DNA from: Massospora cicadina
Taxonomy: Eukaryota; Entomophthoromycota; Entomophthoromycetes; Entomophthorales; Entomophthoraceae
Assembly (NCBI GenBank): GCA_022478985.1
Contig: JAKSZP010009614.1
Coordinates: 1-64,000 of the forward strand
Length of the DNA stretch: 64,000 nucleotides
Direction of reading: 5' to 3'
Part shown: positions 56,200-64,000 of the stretch, in pieces
Layout: each line of letters starts with the position of its first letter
How positions within the stretch are numbered: the first letter of the stretch is position 1
Made by a program: the position numbers and the translations under genes
The notes under the pieces: model-generated
The model's input: only the letters and a program-made list of their open reading frames with translations
Database searches by the model: none
What the model was told of the DNA's origin: nothing

Positions 56200-56690
56200 C
56201 CCTTACATCCTCTTATGGAAAGTTCAGCACAACTATTTTGGTGGATAATGGTGCCTCAAATAATTTTATTTACCAAAAACCTTGCTGACTACCTTTAGTT
56301 ATGTTACTTACCAGGTGGTATGGTTAGAGGTGGGGCTTCTCAAGTTATCACCACACTGAATATCATGGAGTCAGTCAATTTCCAGGTAGGTTCTTATCTA
56401 TTGTCTGACCAGTTTCAAGCTATCATAAACCTCTTGTTCCCCATTAACTTGGGTGTTATGTGGTGGCGGAAGTTTGACGTCAGAACTAATTTGAAAGAAA
56501 ACACTTTATCCTTGTCTTTGACAAATGGTCACCAGTTTATTGTCCCTTTGTCTGAGGATAACGCCAAAGACAAATTACCCCATTGGCCCAATGTTCCCAG
56601 TCCGTGTCTTGCCCCTTTGCTGAAGCCCACCATGGGACTTTCCTTACCTTCCTGTTTTGGAGGAGTTGGCTTCTTCTTTTGATTCAGCTT
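56200..56690 (+). pseudogene. chromovirus protease
   Basis: TTILVDNGASNNFIYQK near 56232-56280 is the retropepsin active-site loop (normally V-D-S-G-A), with catalytic Asp and Gly-Ala kept. After a shift, 56320-56682 reads SVNFQVGSYLLSDQFQAIIN and VMWWRKFDVR (the LG-x-W/DF strand), then NGHQFIVPL. It leads into the RT linker. Confidence 0.75.
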
Positions 56691-57480
56691 CAGCTAGTAT
56701 GCTACCAGAACATTCCGAGTTTATTTGTGAATTTAAACTCACTGTGGATGTGGTGCTTATTTCTTCCCCCATATACCCATTGAATGTTCGGGAGGAAGAG
56801 GATTTAGATGTATGGGTGAAGGAGCAGTTGGCCAAAAGTGCCATCTTTCAGCGTAACTCCTGTTTGCTCCCCACTTCTCTTTGTGGAGAAGGCTGATGGA
56901 ACTTTATATCCGTGTGTTGATTATGGAAATTTAAACAATGTGACTGTACCCAACCTCCATCCAATCCCTTTAAATTCCCAAATTGCACGCTATGTGGAAA
57001 AGGCAAAAGTTTTCTCCAGTTGGACTGCCTCAATGCATTCAATAAAATCCGGATAAAGAAGGGCCAGGAGTGGTTAACCGCATTCTGCACCAGAAAAGGG
57101 ATTTTCCAGTTCCGGGTTATGCCCTTTGGGCTTAAGAATGCCCCCGCCATCTTTCAATGCCGCATTGATGCTGCGTTGGGGGACTTGTTGGGGGTATGTG
57201 CGGTTGCCTACATGGATGGCATCCTGGTGTTTCCCCAGATCAGGAGTCACATGCAGTACACCTTTAACAAGTAGTGGATAGATTGAGGGCCGCTTGCCTT
57301 ACCCTCAAAATTAGTAAATGCGAAATCTTCAAGTCCCAGGTTATTTTTCTGGGCAACGTCGTTTTTGACCAGGGCCATCTGATAACTCCAGACAAGGAGA
57401 AGGCTATTAGTGAGTGGCCTACCCCCACCTCAGTCAAGGATTGAGATCCTTTTTGGGGACGTGTACGTTCCTCAAGAAAT
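56657..57480 (+). pseudogene. chromovirus reverse transcriptase with YMDG active site
   Basis: Blocks in order across frames: EEDLDVWVKEQLAKSAIFQR; SPLLFVEKADGTLYPCVDYG and NLNNVTVPNLHPIPL (56838-57010); LDCLNAFNKIRIKKGQEW, FRVMPFGLKNAPAIFQ and VAYMDGILVF (57020-57274). The catalytic YMDD-type box is YMDG (57209-57220): the second Asp is Gly, an A-to-G change, so polymerase activity should be lost. Thumb block ISKCEIFKSQVIFLG near 57310-57355. Confidence 0.88.
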
Positions 57481-58025
57481 TCACACCAAATCTCTCTGAG
57501 GTGGCAGCACCCTTATATAAGGCCAGCGGTGCCAAGGAGCTTCAGTGGTCCCCCATTTTGGAGGATGCTTTCCAAGCGGTGTAGTGCACCTTGTTATCCA
57601 GATCCAACCTTCGCCATGTTGACCCCGCAAAGGAGTTCATTGTGTCCTCAGATGATTCCAACTTTGCCATTGTGGCTGCCCTGTTACAGGTGGGTGATGA
57701 TGGGTCTGAGTATCCAGTGGGATATTTTTCTAGGAAAATGTCTCTGCATGAGTTAAACTACGCCGTATATGACAAGGTATTATTAGCAGTGGTGGAGGCG
57801 CTGATTTATCAGCGTCACCACTTACATGGTTTCTCTCAACCATTCCAGGTATGCACAGACCACCGAGCCCTGTTGTACTACCATGCTCCACATGTGCTAA
57901 CACCATGTCAGACCCGTTGGCATGAGACCCTTACCCTATTTACATTTTCCTATGAGTTCACCAAGAGCAAGGAGAATGAATTGCGGATGCTTTATGCCGC
58001 AACCCTGCTTTGGCTCCCAATCCAA
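57480..58025 (+). pseudogene. chromovirus RNase H
   Basis: A 147-codon open frame (57591-58034) reads FIVSSDDSNFAIVAALLQ (position of TDAS; the catalytic Asp is kept), then YPVGYFSRKMSLHELNYAVY, VVEALIYQRHHLHGFSQPFQ, VCTDHRALLYY and SKENELRMLYAA. The last block corresponds to the N-x-x-ADALSR end. Upstream near 57500-57560 is the WSP-x-EDAFQA-like start. Confidence 0.85.
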
Positions 58026-59010
58026 AGGATGTAGAGATTCATAACACCTGGTTGATGATTCCACCGAGTATGATTCTGTCTCAACTTCTTAAGTCCAGGG
58101 TACATACTCCAGCGCTCATGCCTCTGGAAAATGCAGCAGAATATAGTATGTTTAGAAATGTAGTTCTTTCTCAGCCGTTATCAGCTGAATATGCTGTTGT
58201 TCTCGCTAAGAGCGCCCTGAATCAGGAGGACTTATCCAGGGGTTATCACATAAAGGATGAGATGGTATGGTTTCAGGGGCGTCTATGGGTTCCTGCTGGA
58301 CCACTATGCCTGGAGATCATCCAGGACCATCATGACGGAATCACTGTGGGTCATCCTTGAAAGCAAAGATCTTAGAGTTGATATGACGCACTTACAATTG
58401 GAAGGGCTTGCCTGTTCAGGTAGGGCGGTACTGTAAAGAGTTCCTGATCTGCAATCAAATGAAACCCAATCGGCAACCTTTAGCAGGGTTGCTGGTACAA
58501 GTCCAAAAAGCTGATGGGCCCTGGACTTCCCTATCAGTGCATTTCATTGTGGAGTTACCAGTTTCAGATGGATATGATGCAATAATGGGGGAGTGGACCG
58601 CTTTACAAAGTTCTCCCACTTTATTCCTTGCAGAACAACTATAACTGCTGTTGAATTGGCCAGGCTCTTCGTCGCCCATGTATTTGCGCTTCATGGGGTT
58701 CCTCAAGAAATCATTAGTGACCGGTGACCCCAGTTCACCTACATCTTTTGGGAAGAGTTGTGTAAAACTCTTCAGATTAGCCCCTGCCATTCAACGCCTA
58801 TCACTCACAATCAGATGGGCAGACTGAGCGAGTGAACCAGTGTTGGAACAATTACTGCGTTGTTACACCACCGCAGACCATTCAGATTGGGTTCCTCACC
58901 TTCCCATGTCCCAGTTTAGCTACAACAACACTTTGCATTCATCAATCAGTTGTTTACCCTTTTTTGCTAACCATGGCTTTAACCCTGCTTTTAACATGGA
59001 GCCCAGCTGT
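58025..59010 (+). pseudogene. chromovirus integrase zinc finger and core
   Basis: Zinc-binding region: LEIIQDHHDGITVGHP (58300-58360), then KGLPVQVGRYCKEFLICNQM near 58400-58465, supplying H-H-C-C. Core: DGPWTSLSVHFIVELPVSDG near 58515-58570 (first acidic residue replaced in this copy) and a [10 protein letters not shown] region near 58690-58720. HNQMGRLSE near 58808 is the N-x-Q-x-R-x-x block. Stops separate the pieces. Confidence 0.8.
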
Positions 59011-59018
59011 GGCTCCAA

Positions 59019-59516
59019 GTGGAAGCGGTGCTGGACTTTGCTAAGACTCTTAAGAAGGTCCATCAGGGGGTGTCCACAAGTTTGGAGGCGGCTATGCTGG
59101 TTTATAAGGAGAATGCCGATGGAAAGCGCCAAGTGGGTCCAGCATACAAGGAAGGGGATCTTGTGATGCTTGATGCTCGCAACATCCCTATCAAGCATCC
59201 ATGCAAAAATCTGGGTCCAAAGAAGATTGGTCCTTACTGTGTAGTTAAAAAGGTAAGCCATGCCTCATACCAGTTAGATCTTCCCTCCGCGTTTTGGATC
59301 TTCTTTATCTTTCATAAAAGAAAATTGACATTGTTTGAGGGCGCTCCACCTGTGACTCCTGAGGCTTATCTTGTGGATGGGGCGCAGGAATGGGAAGTGG
59401 AGGAAATAGTAGCCTCCCACTGGGTTAAGCGACGCCTTGAGTACCTGGTATCCTGGAAGGGGTTTGACGCATCAGAGAACAGTTGGGTGCCGGCACAGGA
59501 TTGTGTACATGCCTAA
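59019..59516 (+). pseudogene. chromovirus integrase C-terminus with GPY block and chromodomain
   Basis: A 165-codon open frame. Residues 46-73 read GDLVMLDARNIP...KKIGPY, the GPY/F module of gypsy integrases. Residues 124-162 are a chromodomain: EWEVEEIVASHWVKRRLEYL, VSWKGFDASENSWVPAQD, with aromatic positions W125, W146, F149 and W156. Chromodomains read methylated histone tails and guide integration. The TAA at 59514 looks secondary: after it the frame continues DLIKSFHNRFPE, the usual chromodomain C-terminal helix, up to the LTR. Confidence 0.9.
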
Positions 59517-59650
59517 GACCTGATCAAATCATTTCATAATCGTTTCCCTGAGTCTGCAAGATCTCAGCCTAAGCTGGCCGTTGCTGCTATGAAGTTGCCA
59601 CCAGCACATAAGAACTTCTCTTTAGCAAACGCCCCTGGAGGGGGTGGAGC

Positions 59651-59671
59651 CCAAGAAGGAGGAGAGGGTAA
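59651..59671 (+). other. chromovirus polypurine tract
   Basis: AAGAAGGAGGAGAGGG at 59654-59669 ends two bases before the 3' LTR, the expected position of the plus-strand primer. Confidence 0.75.
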
Positions 59672-60569
59672 TGTCATGATTGGATGACTTAATAGTGGGA
59701 ACTGATGCTAAAGATAAGGCTGGGAGACAGGAGGCCCAGAAGGTGAAACTTCAGGCTCTTCCTGACCTGAAACACACCTTAGATCAACGCTGGGTGCAAG
59801 CCAAGCATGCCCAGGTTGATACTAATGGGGTGCAAAATGCCTAGCCTCTTATCTCAGTTCAGGCACTGAAATGAATGATTTACATTACAAATGAAGATGG
59901 TTCAATTTGGTTAATTGGAGAGCAAGGGTTCAAATCCCATTCAAGTTATGAAATTTTAAGTTTGGGTGAAACATAGCTTTAATTGATTACTCGAGTGAAG
60001 GCACATTTGGTGTATTTTACAAAAATGGATGGAAGCGTCTGTTTATTGGAGCATCAAGGCTTGGGCGCACTTCCGCAGAGCGTTTTTTTTTCCCCAATCC
60101 ACTTTAAATATGTTTTTTGTGACCAACATTCCTCGTTGGTCAACTTTTCCTGAATAAAATTACCCGTTATTTTACGTTTTACTCATGGTTCCTTGGGCGA
60201 ACTTGGTGGTGGACCTCTTTGGGGAGGTCTCCAAATATGTGGGCCACTACCTTTTATCGCAATTTACCAAAATCCCAGGTGCTCCCTTGGGCCGCCCAGG
60301 TCCCCTCCAGATCGAGGCACCCAAGCTCCCTGGCGCCAATTTACACTTGATTATGGACTCCCCTCTGGGGTCCATTCAAGATGTTATATTTCTCACTTAC
60401 CTGGTACTATATGTTGCGCTCTACACCCTTGCCTGGGGTACCTTTTTTCACAAACACTGTTCAAGGTGTCTTCTTTCCCATTCTCCTAATGGCTAGTTCC
60501 CTAGAAATGTGGGTTTGCATCCCACATCACCTTGCTGGGAACAAGAGAGTTACAGACACTCTCTTGACA
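59672..60569 (+). repeat. chromovirus 3' LTR
   Basis: 898 bp. Repeats the 5' LTR with a few substitutions and single-base indels, mainly in homopolymer runs of U5. The predicted start motif recurs at 60135-60145 and the hydrophobic frame at 60185-60496 is intact here. Confidence 0.95.
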
Positions 60570-61070
60570 GGATACCTTAACCAATCTCTCCCTTGGCTTT
60601 ATCAGGCAACAAAAAATATCCCTCCTCTGGAGTATCCTATTTCCTAGATCTCAGATTGGTTACTGGTGATATTTTTACTTAACCCAAATTAGAAGGACCA
60701 AATGAAAAAAACTTGAGATTACCTGATAAAAGCCTCTTATTTTAAAGTAATATCAAATAGTTTTATACTTCTCACATGTTATAAAGATATAAGATAAATG
60801 TAAATTGATAATAAAATAGGAAAGGGTTTGGTAAATTGTAGGTTTCCATAACCCCTTGTAAGTACCATCTTGAGCTCCGCCTTGGTGGCAGCATCCACTT
60901 GACTTAATGCTTGTAATTTTTGATCTCTGTCTCAAGATGAACATACCTGAACCAATATTTTTGGTGGCCCCTTATTCACTACTACCTATTAGAGCTGCAA
61001 AACCGCTTTTGGTTTATTTTTTCTTTTAATTTGGTAAAATCCTGATCAGGTCATGATTTATATATATGGA
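60570..61070 (-). other. probable 5' end of G6 (gag N-terminus or leader), weak
   Basis: Removing the chromovirus joins this AT-rich stretch to 53756. Minus-strand codons near 60840-60960 give a charged segment (LETEIKNYKH) that could be a gag coiled coil. No LTR or primer-binding site was recognised. Confidence 0.3.
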
Positions 61071-61148
61071 GCTTTTCTTTCCTGTTACTATCACTATTAG
61101 TAACACGATTCTCTGCAAATTATCCGAATTTGACAATCAACCAGGAAA

Positions 61149-62460
61149 ATGAGCAGATTTGTATTCACCAACACCAGCTGGGCAAAAGTGGCCAGCACAA
61201 AAGGCCTTAAACCCACCCAACCCGTTGGAGAAAACGCCCCAGCAGCACGTTGGGACAACCTCCTAAAAAGGGTGAGCATAGTGCTGCACCATAGTTTTAC
61301 AATTTTTACAAAAAATGGGCGCTTTCACAAATAATTGAACATCCTCAACCCTTTTCCTCCCTCAAGCACGGCCTTAGAATTATGGTCAGTGATACCTCCC
61401 TTGAGTCATGGTAAAAAATGGGGGAGGCCTTCTCTGCAATTTTCCTAAACACCATCTTGGTAAATTTTAAAAATTTAATTATAGGATGGACGGATGTTGG
61501 GTTTATGACTGCAGAGGAAGCAGCAGATAGAGCAAAAACAAATTTTTGTAAAAATTAACAATGAAGATCACATTATCTGCATGTTGCGCACATGAAAAAA
61601 TGATACAAATGACACGTTCATCATTTTTGACCAACTTCCAAGCACTGTGCACCATGATATCCTCAAGGATGAACTCCGCGTAGGCCTAGAAAGTTATGGC
61701 GAAATTAAACAATTTGAATTCAAAAATTCCCCCTCTTGCCCCACCTATGCACAGGGAAGGCAATAGCCATTATTGAACCTGACCAGGATGTGGTAGAAGA
61801 TATCACCCTCATTCCACGCATGGTGACCATCAATCTCCCTGATGGCAGCATATCTCGCCCCTTCAGCATCACACCAGAACACACTCTACCCATCTGCGGC
61901 TTCTGCTCAGCTCTAGGCCACAAAGACCACGCTGCCCCATCAAATGTGGGGTGGAAGTACCGGAATTTTGTGAGGAAAATATGGACGAAATGAGCCCAAC
62001 CTTTGGTAAAATGAAGGATGCCACTTATGCCTTCCACTGGGGTGAAAGAGCCAAAATTACTTTAGTCGAACCCATTTCATGCAAGGATCGCTGTCATTCA
62101 CAGGCTGCCCACAAGCAGGCTGTGAGCTCCGCCAAAACCCAAGCCCACACCACAATTTCCCTGGACCAGATCCAGTTGGATGCCATGGCAGTGCGGCGAA
62201 ATAACTTTCTGATCTCCCACATAAAACTCAACAAAATCAAAGCAAATTTTTCAAACACAACCAATCAGATGCCTCCAATTACACTGAAGCAGAACCACCA
62301 TGCACCACTGTGGATCCTCCTAGCCAATCACATGTGACTAGCAACAATGTGGTCCATGAGTACAATATGGAAGATCATCCCAGACAATTACAAATTGACA
62401 ACGCTCCCACACAAAACCCAGTTGCCCTGACACCTAGCTTCTACACATGTAGCCCATAGG
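61149..62460 (+). pseudogene. LINE4 ORF1
   Basis: ATG at 61149 opens MSRFVFTNTSWAKVASTKGL, like the LINE3 start. Broken until 61736-61993, which reads CTGKAIAIIEPDQDVVEDIT, LPDGSISRPFSI and CGFCSALGHKDHAAP: the RRM-like end and the knuckle, whose last Cys is Ala. It continues in another frame (FCEENMDEMSPTFGKMKDAT, YAFHWGERAKITLVEP; 61951-62337), parallel to the LINE3 acidic and Ala-rich part. Confidence 0.78.
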
Positions 62461-62639
62461 TAAGTAGCGGAAAATTTTTTTCGCTGGTGGGGCACAACAC
62501 AATCAACGCCAGAGACAAACTCTACGGAGTAATCTGAGCCCAAAGAAACCAAACAAAACTGATACTATGACCACCAAGCAACATGCTGGAACCATCCTGT
62601 CTGATTGGCCCCAAACTCATAGTATGACCTGCACTGCTA

Positions 62640-64000
62640 AGGAATGGGGTGACCTCAGTGGGTCGCCCCAACGTTCCTGATGTGCGGATTACCACAATAA
62701 CCATAGGGACGCTCAACATTGTGGGAGCCAAATCCCCACGTCCTGGGCCAAAAAAATGGCTTTCCTGAGCAATATCCCCATGGACATCTTAACCATCCAA
62801 GAACCCCACTGTCCACCAGAGGAGGAGGAGTCATGGTCAACCATGCTCCTCCTGGCTAAATCCTTTTGGATGTACCAATGTGGGGTGGTAATTTAATCCA
62901 ACCACAATCATCCAGTTAATATCCGAAGCACATCCTCCCACCTGGAGGAATGGCTGCTTCTAGCAGATTTTGAGTGAAATGGAGAAAATTTCGCTGTGGC
63001 ATGCGTTTATGCCCCAAATGACCCAATTGACCGCCAAATTTTTTTTCCAATATCCTCTCAATCCCCTTCATCAAGACAACATTTTTCGCGGGAGATTTCA
63101 ATTGCTGGCTTAATCCCATAACTGACCGCTGGCCCAAAACAAAGGCCATACTCCGCGGCCACATGGAACTTCGCATACTAAAAGCAACGCTGAGCCTGTA
63201 TGACACCATTCCCAAACAGGCCACCACGCTGGCCAACATGACGAGGCTTTACTACAATAACAACCAACTGGTCTTAATGAGCCGGATCAACCTGATGCTC
63301 GCCCCTGTAGATTTCTGTCACTATGTATCAAATTTTATAACAACAATTATCCCCCTTTCTGACCACCAAATGGTTTCAATAAAACTATCATCTGCAGCAA
63401 AATACCAAAAGCCACCGACCTGGCACAAAGTTCACCCAAACACCATCCACCTTCCAGAGCTTAAACTTTGGATTGTGAAGGTGATAACAACACAGATAAA
63501 AAATGACCACCTACAGGGAACCCTATCTCTGAGTGGGAAATTTTCAAGACTAGAGTAGCCAAGAAAGCCTGTCACTTGAACTCCATAAAGCTGACTGCGA
63601 CGTCCACAACAATCAATAAGACTATCAGACAGCTCCAACACTTAGAAAACAACACACCCCATGAGGGATACAGCCCTCAATGGGGACGCCTGTGGTTCCA
63701 AACATCTTCACAGGTCAACTCCCTCTTTAGAAAACACCAGCAATATCTCGAAGTATGGCACAAAATCAAAATACATTCTATCCTGTGAAACCCACATGGC
63801 CCATTTCTTCCACCGCTTTAAACCAATCCAATCTCGGCAACCTGCACACAGGTTCGTCAAGCAGATGACACACTGGCATCCACATCATCTGAAATATTGG
63901 CCTAATTACACCAGTTTTACACTGACCTGTACATGGCGGATTTCGCAGCACCTATCAAAATAAAAAAAATTTCATCATCTCTTAATATTGACAATATAGC
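62640..64000 (+). pseudogene. LINE4 ORF2 endonuclease, cut by window end
   Basis: ITTITIGTLNIVGAKSPRPG near 62690-62740 starts the endonuclease. ACVYAPNDPIDRQ and AGDFNCWLNPITDRWP follow near 63000-63130. In the open 63163-63558 frame SRINLMLAPVDF and PLSDHQMVSIKL supply the last catalytic block (SDH). The linker (LQHLENNTPHEGYSPQWGRL, then a QVNSLFRKHQQYLEVWHKIK block, 63576-63788) matches LINE3 up to the RT N-terminus. Confidence 0.82.

Larger units (their letters stand above)
53757..60569 (+). mobile_element. Tf1/sushi-type chromovirus, complete with GGATA target-site duplication
   Basis: LTRs of 888 and 898 bp (53757-54644, 59672-60569), ends TGTCATG...CTTGACA, flanked by GGATA at 53752-53756 and 60570-60574. 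Inside: self-complementary primer site, leader, gag-like region, protease, RT, RNase H, integrase with GPY block and chromodomain, polypurine tract. Total 6813 bp. The LTRs are roughly 96% alike by eye (only three substitutions in their first 240 bp), yet the coding region has many stops and a mutated RT. Confidence 0.95.
61071..64000 (+). mobile_element. LINE4: 5' part of a plus-strand LINE related to LINE2/3
   Basis: The 5' end GCTTTTCTTTCC matches the start of LINE3 (CGCTTTTCTTTCTC). ORF1 with a damaged CCHC box and ORF2 endonuclease follow in the same order as LINE3, and the window stops before the RT palm. More diverged than LINE2 and LINE3 are from each other, so it is an older copy or a sister subfamily. 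Confidence 0.82.

Noticed and set aside
1..64000. CRISPR array, operon, phage or plasmid content
   Set aside because: No regularly spaced short repeats, no Shine-Dalgarno-led gene trains and only retrotransposon proteins; the window is clearly eukaryotic.

Overview
This window is a eukaryotic repeat graveyard. I recognise no host gene, no bacterial operon, no rRNA and no CRISPR array in 64 kb. Almost every readable protein fragment belongs to a retrotransposon, usually broken by stops and frameshifts. The mix is Ty3/gypsy LTR elements, one chromodomain-bearing chromovirus of the Tf1/sushi type, L1-like LINEs whose ORF1 has an RRM-like segment plus a CCHC knuckle, and tRNA-derived SINEs. This fits a TE-rich fungus (perhaps early-diverging) best, but the taxon is a low-confidence guess.

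Layout. 1-6011: minus-strand gypsy G1 with its 5' LTR. 7411-9140: 3' end of a second minus-strand copy, G2. 9170-14420: plus-strand gypsy remains (G3a, G3b) split by a SINE-like unit with long inverted arms (12166-12535). 14430-24588: an LTR element with no visible pol, carrying plus-strand gypsy G4 (15631-22319), whose 3' LTR was in turn hit by a clean SINE (21851-21990, 14-bp target-site duplication). 25500-37900: minus-strand LINE1, split by minus-strand gypsy G5 (27176-33364, LTRs TG...CA, duplication AATGG). 37930-61070: a minus-strand gypsy, G6, cut into pieces by LINE2 (38449-45054, 15-bp duplication), LINE3 (46051-51291, 14-bp duplication) and the chromovirus (53757-60569, duplication GGATA). 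LINE2 itself contains a 1367-bp solo LTR (41243-42609, duplication GGTGT). 61071-64000: 5' part of plus-strand LINE4.

How the parts relate. G1, G2 and G4 share LTR start TGATATGAC, and G1, G3, G4, G5 and the outer element share a primer-binding site close to TGGTGCTCACTACA. The chromovirus has none: an 11-nt sequence just after its 5' LTR is exactly complementary to the predicted 5' end of its own transcript, as in Tf1 self-priming. Its LTR also carries a hydrophobic open frame starting just after the predicted transcription start and continuing across the LTR into the leader. LINE2 and LINE3 are near-complete copies of one 5.24-kb family whose 3' tail is almost identical to the arms of the SINE-like unit at 12.2 kb, suggesting a LINE/SINE partnership.

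All domain limits are read by eye from degraded copies; only LTR termini with target-site duplications are base-precise.
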